NCBI GenBank assembly: GCA_003225005.1
Contig: QIAN01000222.1
Coordinates: forward strand, 22,676-86,675
Direction: 5' to 3'
Length of the DNA stretch: 64,000 nt
Source: Acidobacteriota bacterium
GTDB lineage: Bacteria; Acidobacteriota; Terriglobia; Terriglobales; Acidobacteriaceae
The notes beneath the pieces are model-generated. The model was not told the DNA's origin. It made no database searches and was given only the letters and a program-made list of their open reading frames with translations. The translations under genes were made by a program, and so were the position numbers. The stretch's first letter is position 1, and each line of letters begins with the position of its first letter. Shown here piece by piece: positions 16,926-24,483 of this stretch.

Positions 16926-16988
16926 GCTTTTGGCTCTTAGCTCGATCCGTTCCCGACTACGGGCGCGAGAAACCTAAGAGCTAAAAGC
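16926..16988 (+). repeat. 15-base-pair stem between the riboswitch and the moaA ribosome site
   Basis: GCTTTTGGCTCTTAG (16926-16940) pairs along its whole length with CTAAGAGCTAAAAGC (16974-16988), with one G-U pair and a 33-base loop. The second arm ends three bases before the AGGAG ribosome site at 16991-16995. It is made of the same GCTAAGAGC words as the atp operon spacers. It may be the expression platform of the riboswitch or part of the intercistronic tract family. Confidence 0.6.
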
Positions 16989-17003
16989 ACAGGAGCCAAG
17001 AGC

Positions 17004-18005
17004 CTGGTTCTCACCGACAAATTCGGGCGCGCCATCACCGACCTGCGGATATCGATTACCGACCGCTGCAACTACAAGTGTGTTTACTGCCGCACGGGGA
17101 CCGGAGGTGCGCTCTACGGAGATCTGCCCTTCGAAGACTATCTGCGGATGGCGCGGGTGCTGGTGGGGATGGGGATTACGAAGATTCGGTTGACTGGCGG
17201 GGAGCCGCTGCTGCGCAAGGGTGTGGTGGACTTTGTGCGTGAGTTGGCACAACTCCGTGCGCCGGACGGCGGAAGCGGCGGCGAGCCGCTCCACATCGCT
17301 CTGACCACGAACGGCCACCTGCTAGCCGATCTTGCTCAGCCGCTCAAGGATGCGGGCCTCACTCGCGTGACGGTCTCGATGGACGCGGTCGATGCCGATC
17401 GCTTCGCCCGCATCACCCGCGTGCCCAACGGATACGATCACGTGCTTGCCGGCATCGGCGCTGCACGCCGTGCCGGACTCTGGCCGGTGAAAGTGAATTG
17501 CGTGCTGCTCCGCGGATTCAACGAAGATCAAGTCGTCCCCTTTGGAAAGTTTGCGCGTGAAGAAGGCGTCACCGTACGCTTCATCGAATTCATGCCGCTT
17601 GAAGAGGACCGCGTGTGGTCGCCCGACACCGTGGTTGCGCTCGACGAAATCCTGGCGCGCATGGCCGACTATCGGCGGCTGGTCGAGATCCCGCACGCGC
17701 GCTCGGAAACCGCCCGCCGCTACCGCTTCGACGACGGCGTCGGCGAGATCGGCATCATCGCGCCCGTCACGCATCCTTTCTGCGGACAGTGTAGCCGAAT
17801 ACGCATCACCAGCGACGGAAAGATCCGCACCTGCCTGTTCTCGGTGTGGGACCACGATCTGCATGCCCAGATGCGCCGCGGTGCTAGCGACGAAGAGTTG
17901 GCAGAATTTATTTGCGGAGTGGTGGCGAAAAAAGAGGAACGCCATCACATCGGCGAGCCGGATTTTGTGCCGGCGTCAAGGACGATGGTACACATTGGGG
18001 GATAG
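17004..18005 (+). CDS. moaA: GTP 3',8-cyclase (molybdenum cofactor biosynthesis), apparent CTG start
   Basis: A radical-SAM enzyme of about 333 residues that starts molybdopterin synthesis from GTP. The frame is open from 16941, with no ATG, GTG or TTG before the catalytic domain. The CTG at 17004, eight bases after AGGAG, gives VLTDKFGRAITDLRISITDR, the normal MoaA N-terminus. The N-terminal cluster is C-x3-C-x2-C in CNYKCVYC (22-29). The C-terminal cluster is in FCGQCSRIRITSDGKIRTC. The protein ends HIGG, the conserved C-terminal Gly-Gly. An internal ATG at 17148 would delete the SAM-cluster cysteines and is rejected. No other moa or moe genes are adjacent. Regulation is likely by the Moco riboswitch upstream. 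Confidence 0.93.
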   Translation: MVLTDKFGRAITDLRISITDRCNYKCVYCRTGTGGALYGDLPFEDYLRMARVLVGMGITKIRLTGGEPLLRKGVVDFVRELAQLRAPDGGSGGEPLHIALTTNGHLLADLAQPLKDAGLTRVTVSMDAVDADRFARITRVPNGYDHVLAGIGAARRAGLWPVKVNCVLLRGFNEDQVVPFGKFAREEGVTVRFIEFMPLEEDRVWSPDTVVALDEILARMADYRRLVEIPHARSETARRYRFDDGVGEIGIIAPVTHPFCGQCSRIRITSDGKIRTCLFSVWDHDLHAQMRRGASDEELAEFICGVVAKKEERHHIGEPDFVPASRTMVHIGG

Positions 18006-18108
18006 CTGCCAGTTCTCAGCTGTCAGTAGCGTTTCCCCCCGACAGAGTGCGCCGTGAACGAATGTCTCCTTCCTGAAATGCAACATCAATCCGTCAAAAT
18101 CCGGATTC
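18006..18108. other. Short spacer after moaA with a quasi-periodic tract
   Basis: Just after the moaA stop codon lies a CTGCCAGTTCTCAGCTGTCAG tract of the same after-stop style seen elsewhere. I found no convincing complementary arm downstream and no terminator with a T run. Confidence 0.4.
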
Positions 18109-18402
18109 ATGGTTGCTATCCTTGCGATTTGCATTTTTCTTAGCGCCAGCCAGGGGGCGCAGGCTCAAACCGGTACCTGCCTAGGTTTCGAGCGCAACCA
18201 TTACCCCGGCGACGCGAATCTGAAAGGCTTGAACCCTGCCACCTCCCCCGATCCTTTCCTCGGGGCAGGACTCACTGATCGAATGGGGACGGGTCGAGAG
18301 CGGTCCGGCTCTTGCCCGTTGGTGCGCCGACGGTGCACAATACTCGCGGAGCCGGGCAACTGTCCTTTGGATGCCTTCGAAAAGGTATCTTGGGGAGACT
18401 AG
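18109..18402 (+). pseudogene. Possible remnant of a secreted protein
   Basis: An ATG at 18109 starts a good signal peptide (MVAILAICIFLSASQGAQAQ) followed by TGTCLGFERNHYPGDANLKG, which recalls the beginning of DUF1906-type glycoside-hydrolase-like proteins. After about residue 40 the sequence loses that pattern and becomes Arg/Ser/Gly-rich out-of-frame-like text, ending at 18402 with 97 residues. I read it as an N-terminal remnant after indels. The family name is from memory of a short motif and is uncertain. An intact small secreted protein is the alternative. Confidence 0.35.
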
Positions 18403-18727
18403 CTGTGAAAGGAAACACCAGCAGCTTCAACATCCCCGCAGGCTGGGCGCTGACGTCGAATTGCGGATCTCAATCAAGGGTCGGCTAAACGATAACGCGC
18501 AGTGGGTCTGCTGCAGCCGCTGTGAGCTTTCAACATCCCCGTTCCAAGATGAAGCTGACGAAAGCAGTTTGTTGCGGCTTATTTGGAGCTGAAGGCGAGT
18601 CACAACATGGGCACCGTTACTGCCGTTTGCAGTCTGGAGAACTATCTCGTCCTTCCCTAACTACATTGTCTTTTGCGGCGTGCACTTTATGGCCAGCCGC
18701 AGATGCGGTAGAATAATGACATCCTCC
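18403..18727. other. No recognisable gene
   Basis: Short open stretches occur (for example NTSSFNIPAGWALTSNCGSQ near 18415, then a stop) but none is long or family-like. They may be further debris of the 18109 remnant. No promoter motif or terminator stands out before the DUF2203 gene. Confidence 0.4.
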
Positions 18728-19162
18728 ATGTCCGACCGCACCTTCACTCTGGATGAAGCTCAATCATTACTGCCCGTACTTGAGTCGCTTCTGCGCGCCG
18801 CCATCGCCGGTAAGGAACTGATCGAGGACGTTGAAGCCGAGATGCAGGCCGTAAACCATCGCATCTTTCTCAACGGCGGAACTTCTGTGGATATTGTTCC
18901 ACTGGCTCGTCGCAAGGCGGAGCGCGTCAAGGCTGAGCAGCGTGTGCGCGATGCGCTGGCAGAAATTGATTCCATCGGGGTGCAGGTCAAAGACATCGAT
19001 ATCGGCCTGTTGGACTTCCCCTGCACGGTCGAAGGCCGCACGGTTCTGCTTTGCTGGAAGCTGGGCGAGAAAAGCATCACGCAATGGCACGGGGTGGAAG
19101 AAGGTTTTGCAGGCCGCAAGCCCATCGACGAGCGCATCGCCAAGGGAAAGAGAACAAACTAA
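18728..19162 (+). CDS. DUF2203 family protein
   Basis: A 144-residue cytoplasmic protein. The start at 18728 (MSDRTFTLDEAQSLLPVLES) is chosen because the family begins with this TFTLDEA-LLP motif; an in-frame ATG at 18716 would add MTSS. A central helix (LARRKAERVKAEQRVRDALAEI) is followed by the family core GVQVKDIDIGLLDFPCTVEG and VLLCWKLGEKSITQWHGVEEGFAGRKPI. Function of DUF2203 is not known. No strong ribosome site is visible. The neighbours give no clear pathway. Confidence 0.85.
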   Translation: MSDRTFTLDEAQSLLPVLESLLRAAIAGKELIEDVEAEMQAVNHRIFLNGGTSVDIVPLARRKAERVKAEQRVRDALAEIDSIGVQVKDIDIGLLDFPCTVEGRTVLLCWKLGEKSITQWHGVEEGFAGRKPIDERIAKGKRTN

Positions 19163-19873
19163 CGCCTGGCTGCTGCGTTAGAGATATGAGATGAGGCCTA
19201 CAGGCCTCCGAGCGGTTGGAGTTCCTACCAAACGAAACTCCTAGTCCCGACTCCAGCAGGCCGCGCAATCCTCGAAAACGAGGGGTTCTGTTCTTGCCGA
19301 ATCCTGCTCTGGCTCTGAGATGTGGCGGAGATAATGCGTGGCTATCTGACTCATTCTGAGCACGCTTCTTACTGTTCTTCGTTGAGTGCGGTGTGCAGAG
19401 AGACGAGCAGCTGATGGACCTTCTCGGGGTCTGTTTCTTGGGCGATCTGCCGGCACAGATCCCTGACAGCGGTGCCCTGTACTCCGGACATGCTTGGAAT
19501 TGGTCCTCGCCTGGTTCCAATTATTTTACGACATGAAAATAATGAGTCTATCAAGTGGTTTCCCTAGCGCAAGTGCCTTAGTAGCAGTGAATTGCGGGCT
19601 TGCTGTCTTGGCCTTCGGGGTCCGGCAGTCTAGGGCACCGGGCGGAACAATCAGATTCCAAACAACTTTCAGATGAGCAACATCCTCATACTCGAGGGGT
19701 TTATAGTAAAAGCACTTCGACGAGAGCATTTTTTGGATACTTGGTATGACTGGTAAAGAGAACCTTGCGTCTGGACTGGCGTGCTCAGTCGGGCAAGGTT
19801 GAACGTCCGGCGTTCGCTTGGAGAACTTCGCCTCATCTCCCCACACGAGGGCGGTGCGGCCAAAGGAACTACA
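19163..19873. other. Long intergenic region with one small minus-strand ORF
   Basis: Apart from the 40-codon frame at 19369-19491, I see no convincing gene. AT-rich DNA around 19510-19560 and 19680-19745 is unlike the flanking coding sequence and could hold promoters for the WXXGXW gene. No RNA gene was recognised. Confidence 0.4.
19369..19491 (-). CDS. Small helical ORF, 40 aa
   Basis: ATG at 19491 opens MSGVQGTAVRDLCRQIAQET, followed by DPEKVHQLLVSLHTALNEEQ and a stop. The two short amphipathic helices around a DPEK turn resemble tiny acidobacterial proteins with an LCEQIAQEQDPEK-like core that I have seen near regulators, but this is memory rather than a search. GAGG lies about 13 bases upstream, somewhat far. 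An upstream in-frame start at 19554 is possible but adds 21 residues without that character. Confidence 0.45.
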   Translation of the reverse strand: MSGVQGTAVRDLCRQIAQETDPEKVHQLLVSLHTALNEEQ

Positions 19874-21238
19874 ATGAACCTCTATCGGTCAAGTTTTTTG
19901 GTGTTGCTCGTAACCGTGTTACTGATGCTGTCTTTTTCGCCAGCTTCGTCCGCGCAGGTTGCGGTGGGAATTTCGGTTAGGATCGGCCCGCCAGCGTTGC
20001 CGGTTTACGCGCAGCCCCTTTGCCCCGGCCCCGGCTATTTCTGGACGCCCGGGTACTGGGCTTGGGATGACGACGATGGCTATTACTGGGTGCCCGGAAC
20101 CTGGGTACTCGCCCCCGTTGGGATGCTCTGGACTCCTGGCTACTGGGGTTGGAATGATGGACTCTACGCTTGGAACGGCGGCTACTGGGGTCCGCACATC
20201 GGCTTTTACGGTGGCATCAACTACGGCTTTGGCTACACCGGCGTCGGCTTTTTCGGTGGGGAGTGGCGAGGGGACACATTTTTCTACAACCGTAGCGTCA
20301 CCAACGTGAACGTCACCAACGTGACCAATATCTATAACAAGACGGTCATCGTGAACAACAATGCCCGTGTCAGCTTCAACGGCGGCAACGGCGGCGTCCG
20401 CGCGCGGCCCACTCCTCAGCAGGAAGCTGCAGCGCATGAACGGCACTTACCTCCGATCGGCGAACAAGCGAAGCACGAGCAGGCAGCACGAGGCAATCGT
20501 CAGCTGTTTGCTTCGGCAAACCACGGCCGGCCGGCGATTGCTGCCACTGCCAGACCAGCGGAATTCAGCCGCGGAGTAGTACGGGCAAAAGCTGCGGGTG
20601 CGCCCTATCATCCGCCGAAGATCGCGCCCAGAGAGGCGGTCGTCCGTGGCGGTGCTGGCGGCAACCGCTCCTCCGGCGCTAACAACCGCGCATCTACCCC
20701 GCCCAATCGGAGCAACGCGGCTCCCCGTGGAAACAACGCTCGTCCTGAGTCGTCGCGCAGCACTTCAACGGCGCGTCCGAATGCGAATCGTCCGAGCGAG
20801 AACCGTCCGAACGAGAACAAGGCGCGGAACGATTTCCATCCACCAGCTTCTTCGCGTTCGGCGACTCCGCGCACCGAGAAGTCCCCGAGCCGGACTAACG
20901 ATCGTCCGCCAGCGCGGGAGTCTCGTGCGCCGAGTTCATCTCGTCCGGCAAGCGCGCCCCCTTCGCGGGAGAATCGTCCGCCACAACGGGAGGCTGCGCC
21001 AACGCCACGGCGCCAAGAGAGCGCACCACCCACGCGCCACGAAAGCGCACCACCCACGCGCCACGAAAGCGCACCACCCACGCGCCACGAAAGCGCGCCA
21101 CCCGCGCGCCACGAAAGCGCGCCACCTCCACGGCGCGAAAGTGCACCTCCACAGCGCGAGAGTGCCCCTCCGCCGCGCCGCGAAAGTGCACCGCCGCAAA
21201 GGAAGGAAGTTCCTAAGGAACCGGGCAAGGGACGGTGA
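19874..21238 (+). CDS. Secreted WXXGXW-repeat protein with Pro/Arg-rich tandem-repeat tail
   Basis: A 454-residue exported protein. The start at 19874 (MNLYRSSFLVLLVTVLLMLS) has AAAGGAAC upstream and a clear signal peptide. Residues ~45-115 carry aromatic repeats such as FWTPGYWAWDDDDGYYWVPGTW and WTPGYWGWNDGLYAWNGGYW, the WXXGXW/YXWXPGYW type. A Tyr/Gly-rich stretch and an Asn/Val stretch (NVNVTNVTNIYN) follow. The C-terminal half is low-complexity and basic, rich in Pro, Arg, Ser and Ala, ending in tandem RHESAPPT-like octapeptides. Proteins with this head are surface or periplasmic and of unknown function; the tail may bind anionic polymers. Confidence 0.82.
   Translation: MNLYRSSFLVLLVTVLLMLSFSPASSAQVAVGISVRIGPPALPVYAQPLCPGPGYFWTPGYWAWDDDDGYYWVPGTWVLAPVGMLWTPGYWGWNDGLYAWNGGYWGPHIGFYGGINYGFGYTGVGFFGGEWRGDTFFYNRSVTNVNVTNVTNIYNKTVIVNNNARVSFNGGNGGVRARPTPQQEAAAHERHLPPIGEQAKHEQAARGNRQLFASANHGRPAIAATARPAEFSRGVVRAKAAGAPYHPPKIAPREAVVRGGAGGNRSSGANNRASTPPNRSNAAPRGNNARPESSRSTSTARPNANRPSENRPNENKARNDFHPPASSRSATPRTEKSPSRTNDRPPARESRAPSSSRPASAPPSRENRPPQREAAPTPRRQESAPPTRHESAPPTRHESAPPTRHESAPPARHESAPPPRRESAPPQRESAPPPRRESAPPQRKEVPKEPGKGR
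21011..21200 (+). repeat. 24-base in-frame tandem repeat encoding RHESAPPT units
   Basis: About five clean 24-base units (period visible from 21011 to 21130) are followed by degenerate ones to about 21200. Each unit encodes eight residues. The array lies inside the WXXGXW gene, so copy number can change without shifting the frame. Confidence 0.85.
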
Positions 21239-21563
21239 GAATCAGTGGATAGTATGCAGAGGCCAGCGGCTGGTTTTGAGCTGCTGGCCAGTTTCCTAGT
21301 CAGAGAGGCGTGGCTCCCAGACGAGTACGAAATCGCAGAGGAAGACTGGCTGCAAGGCACGGAGAGGCGCAGAATCTGTGCAAGCCCGTCTGGACCTACC
21401 GTTCTACCTCCCGAGCAACGGTAGCGGCGCTGGTTCGGCTCCCGCAGACTGGTACAAGTGTGCGTGACAGCGGAATTTTCTCTGCTACAATTTTTTAGCA
21501 GGCGTCGGGCTGGAGCGCGGCTGGCGGATCGATTATGAAGTGACCCAAGGAGTCACAACGACC
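21239..21563. other. Intergenic region with a hairpin
   Basis: Contains the stem-loop at 21261-21289 and no gene that I can support. Just before the next gene, the frame leading to its start reads GWRIDYEVTQGVT, similar to the VDYEVT words in the decayed lipoprotein at 10284. This may reflect a shared ancestral segment or chance. Confidence 0.4.
21261..21289 (+). terminator. Stem-loop after the WXXGXW gene
   Basis: GGCCAGCGGCT pairs with AGCTGCTGGCC around a GGTTTTG loop, 22 bases after the stop codon. The following TTTCC is a poor T tract, so it is either a weak intrinsic terminator or a 3'-end stabiliser. Confidence 0.4.
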
Positions 21564-22217
21564 ATGTCACCTACCAAGCAAAAACTCCGCCTGGCCGGCG
21601 CCTTCACCGCGCTCGCAACCTTTGCCTTTACCCTCGGGTGCCGCGGCTTCTTCGTAAATCCCACGCTCACGACAGTCACCGTGGGACCCACCGGCTTTAC
21701 CCTTCCCGTCGGATCAACGCAGCAAATGAGCGCCACCGGTACGTTCAATGACGGCAGCACAAAGACCCTTACTTCCGGCGTGGTCTGGACCAGTTCGGAC
21801 GGAAATGTGGCCACGGTAAGCAGTTCGGGCCAAGTTACTGGAGTGGCGGCAGGAACAGCGACGATTACGGCCCAATCCGGAACAATTACCGGCACCGCGA
21901 GCATCACCGTATCGCTTACCAACGTGACCGGGCTCACCATCAGTCCAACCAGCCAGAGTGTACGCATGAATGGCGGCACGACTACCTTCCAGGCTTTCGC
22001 CACAATTTCTGGATCTAGCACACCGGTTGATGTGAGCGCGCAGGCCAGTTGGAGCATCGGTACTCCGGCGAACTACACACTGTCGCAGGGTGTAACACCC
22101 GAAACGGTTACTACAACCGCGACCGCGACCAGCGGGGAAATCGACAATATTACGGCGACCTACACAAGCGGTACTACTCAGTTTACGGCCACGGCGAAGG
22201 TGACCGTTACACAGTAG
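21564..22217 (+). CDS. Big-domain (bacterial Ig-like) lipoprotein
   Basis: A 217-residue lipoprotein. The ATG at 21564 is preferred because AAGGAG lies 11 bases upstream; a GTG eight codons earlier is in frame but lacks a ribosome site. The leader ends LGC with Cys26. Residues ~35-115 form a Big_2 domain with TVTVGPTGFTLPVGSTQQMS and ATVSSSGQVTGVAAGTATIT. A second, weaker Ig-like unit begins at LTISPTSQSVRMNGG. Such domains occur on surface and adhesion proteins. The decayed lipoprotein at 10284 is probably a related copy. Confidence 0.85.
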   Translation: MSPTKQKLRLAGAFTALATFAFTLGCRGFFVNPTLTTVTVGPTGFTLPVGSTQQMSATGTFNDGSTKTLTSGVVWTSSDGNVATVSSSGQVTGVAAGTATITAQSGTITGTASITVSLTNVTGLTISPTSQSVRMNGGTTTFQAFATISGSSTPVDVSAQASWSIGTPANYTLSQGVTPETVTTTATATSGEIDNITATYTSGTTQFTATAKVTVTQ

Positions 22218-22403
22218 CTATAACGCCGGAGTTTTCTGGGGTAACCGGCCGAGATGTAGGCGCCGGGCTTAATGGCCCGTGCTCTCATTCCATGCCCACT
22301 CGTAATATGGCAATCCTTGAGCACGGAACGATATGATCACACGCAGGAACCGTTGGGAGGCGCAAGGAGGTAGAGCGCTGCCGATCTAGTAATCTGGCCG
22401 ACC

Positions 22404-23465
22404 ATGTCCAACATTCGCTGCATCGGTATTGCCACCGGAGGCGGGGACGCTCCCGGTCTCAACGCCGTCATTCGCGCCGCTACCAGGGCGGCCATTCTAA
22501 AGTACAAATGGAAGGTCATTGGCATCCCCGATGGCTTTGACGGCCTTATCTGGCCGGAGAAGTCGTTTGAGCTTACGCTCAAGGAAGTTTCTGGAATCCT
22601 GCCCCGCGGTGGCACCATCCTCGGAACCACCAGCCGCGGCAATCCTTTCCAATACAAGACGGGCGAAAATCGTGGAGAAGTCCGCGATATTTCCGATCAG
22701 GTGATTGCCAACGCGGGCAAGCTCGGCATTGACGCCATCATCAGCATCGGCGGCGACGGCTCGCAGAAAATCGGCCACGAACTTTTCCTGAAGGGGATGA
22801 AGATCGTTGGCGTTCCCAAGACCATCGACAACGATCTCTCCGCGACGGACGTGACCTTCGGATTCGACACTGCTCTGCACACCGTCACCGACGCCATCGA
22901 CAAAATCCATACCACGGCTGCATCGCACCATCGCGTGATGGTGGTTGCGGTCATGGGTCGAGACTGCGGTTGGATCGCACTCGAAGCCGGCATTGCCGGA
23001 GGAGCTCACATCATCCTCATGCCGGAAATTTCGTTTACCCTCAAGCGCGTCTGCGAGCAGATTGGGGGACGCGAAAACGTGGGCCGGCGCTTCACCATCG
23101 TAGTGGTGGCGGAAGGGGTCAAGCTGCCGCCGGAATTAAAAGAGAACCGCCGCGCCAGTCCGGTGGGAAATCTGCTCGGCAATGCCATCGCCACTGGTGC
23201 GAACAAAGAAGTGAGGATCAGCGTGCTCGGGCACATTCAGCGCGGAGGATCACCCTCGCCCTTCGATCGCATTTTGGCTACGCGCTTCGGCGTGGCCGCT
23301 GTCGACCTGATAGCCGCCGGCGGCTTCGGCATGATGGTTGCGTTGCGTGGCGAATCCATCGTCTCCGTGGATGTGGCTCACGTCATCGGCCATCTCAAGT
23401 CCGTCGATCCGCAAGGTGAGATGGTGCGGACTGCGCGGGCGATTGGAATTGGATTTGGAGACTGA
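22404..23465 (+). CDS. pfkA: 6-phosphofructokinase
   Basis: A 353-residue glycolytic enzyme. It begins MSNIRCIGIATGGGDAPGLN (phosphate-binding GGGDAPGLN). The donor-selecting motif is GGDGS at 116-120, where Gly is usual for ATP use and Asp for pyrophosphate. The following motif is PKTIDND at 138-144, with a Lys more typical of pyrophosphate or group III enzymes. Catalytic Asp residues are in TIDNDL, and MGRDCGWIALEAGIAGGA and GHIQRGGSPSPFDR complete the family pattern. ATP use is the better guess, but the mixed signature leaves room for doubt. It is convergent with the DsbA-like gene. Confidence 0.93.
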   Translation: MSNIRCIGIATGGGDAPGLNAVIRAATRAAILKYKWKVIGIPDGFDGLIWPEKSFELTLKEVSGILPRGGTILGTTSRGNPFQYKTGENRGEVRDISDQVIANAGKLGIDAIISIGGDGSQKIGHELFLKGMKIVGVPKTIDNDLSATDVTFGFDTALHTVTDAIDKIHTTAASHHRVMVVAVMGRDCGWIALEAGIAGGAHIILMPEISFTLKRVCEQIGGRENVGRRFTIVVVAEGVKLPPELKENRRASPVGNLLGNAIATGANKEVRISVLGHIQRGGSPSPFDRILATRFGVAAVDLIAAGGFGMMVALRGESIVSVDVAHVIGHLKSVDPQGEMVRTARAIGIGFGD

Positions 23466-23531
23466 GGAAGGTGATTGTGGAATGGCGAAACCATCAACCA
23501 TTGTCACTCGGCAATCGGCAATGGCTTCGCC

Positions 23532-24146
23532 CTACTCTTTCAGCATACTGTCAATCAGCGCATAAAGCTGGCTGCGGTCCACGACTTCCACAAATGGCTT
23601 GCCGGCGCGCTTGTTGCTGACCACGTAGAGGGTCGGGGTGTGGTTGATCGGGACTGTTTTGCCCAATTCCTTATCAGCATTGACCAGGGCCGCGAGTTTG
23701 CCCTCGGGATCAACCACAAAAGGCAGGTCGACCTTGTGCTCGGCGGCGAACTTCTCCGCAAAGCCGCGCAGGTTCTGCGGAGTGATCTCGAGCTGATTGC
23801 TGAAGATGTAGTCGCGAAATTCGTTGCCCAGGCTTTTTGAATGAGTGTCGAAGTAACGTGCTAGAACGGCCGCATCGAACGACCATGTGTGAAAGGGCAG
23901 GGGGAAATCATGGCGCACCACAGGAATCTTGTAAGTCTTGGATGCTTCTTCCACCAAGGGCGCGGCGCGGCGGCAGTCGGGACATTGCAAGTCCTCAAAC
24001 AGCACGATGGCTACGGTCGCGCCCTTAGGCGGACGCAAAGCCGGGTTCACCGCGCTCTGCGCGGATGCAAGCCAGCCGGCGTTCAGTGCAAGGACAGCCA
24101 GAAGGGAAAAAAACTGAGTCCAACTTTTTGTCATGATTCGTGCCAT
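23532..24146 (-). CDS. Secreted thioredoxin-fold (DsbA-like) protein with CPDC
   Basis: A 204-residue protein. The ATG at 24146 is preferred (MARIMTKSWTQFFSLLAVLA); TTTGGAG lies upstream and the signal peptide ends near ASAQ. The active-site motif FEDLQCPDCRRAAPLVEE has CPDC at 55-58, in the DsbA/TrbB-like class rather than the CPHC of classic DsbA. The cis-Pro loop is INHTPTLYVV. It probably acts as a periplasmic thiol-disulfide oxidoreductase or disulfide reductase. It is convergent with pfkA across 66 bases that hold a CGGCAATCGGCAAT tract. Confidence 0.85.
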   Translation of the reverse strand: MARIMTKSWTQFFSLLAVLALNAGWLASAQSAVNPALRPPKGATVAIVLFEDLQCPDCRRAAPLVEEASKTYKIPVVRHDFPLPFHTWSFDAAVLARYFDTHSKSLGNEFRDYIFSNQLEITPQNLRGFAEKFAAEHKVDLPFVVDPEGKLAALVNADKELGKTVPINHTPTLYVVSNKRAGKPFVEVVDRSQLYALIDSMLKE

Positions 24147-24483
24147 AGGGTCGGATACGCTCCAAACTCGCTCTCCATACCGGAGATCTGCCACGAAGCA
24201 AACCGCTCACTGTTAGTCGCGTCGATCCGCGGTTCGGTCGCCTGCTGCGCGGCCCGCATTGTATCCATGGTAACCGAAGGGGCGCAGCAATGTCAGGCCT
24301 CCGCGGGTTGTAGGAATCCAAGACCAATCGCAGAGCGCGCGATCTCGGCGGCAGGGCTCCGTGATCTCGGCAAATTGCCGTTCCCCCGGGGAACAGGTGT
24401 ATGCGGGGTAAACCTCGTAACGAAAAACCGCTACTGACACGCGCTATATTTGGGGAATCGGTTCTTCGGAGACATGTGCTGCT
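24147..24483. other. Divergent promoter region, no gene seen
   Basis: 337 bases between the divergent DsbA-like and SH3 genes. A CGCGCTATATT box at about 24440-24450 could be the -10 region for the rightward gene; the same words occur before the glycosyltransferase at 45067. No coding frame here looks real. Confidence 0.4.

Noticed and set aside
17148..18005. moaA starting at the internal ATG 17148
   Set aside because: It would remove the C-x3-C-x2-C cluster, which is encoded in the same open frame upstream.
21011..21200. CRISPR array
   Set aside because: Units are contiguous 24-mers inside a coding frame, with no unique spacers and no cas genes.
20598..21360. Long frames on both strands inside the WXXGXW gene (233 and 250 codons)
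   Set aside because: They are Arg/His- or Gly/Ala-rich readings of the tandem repeat; the signal peptide and motifs are in the other frame.
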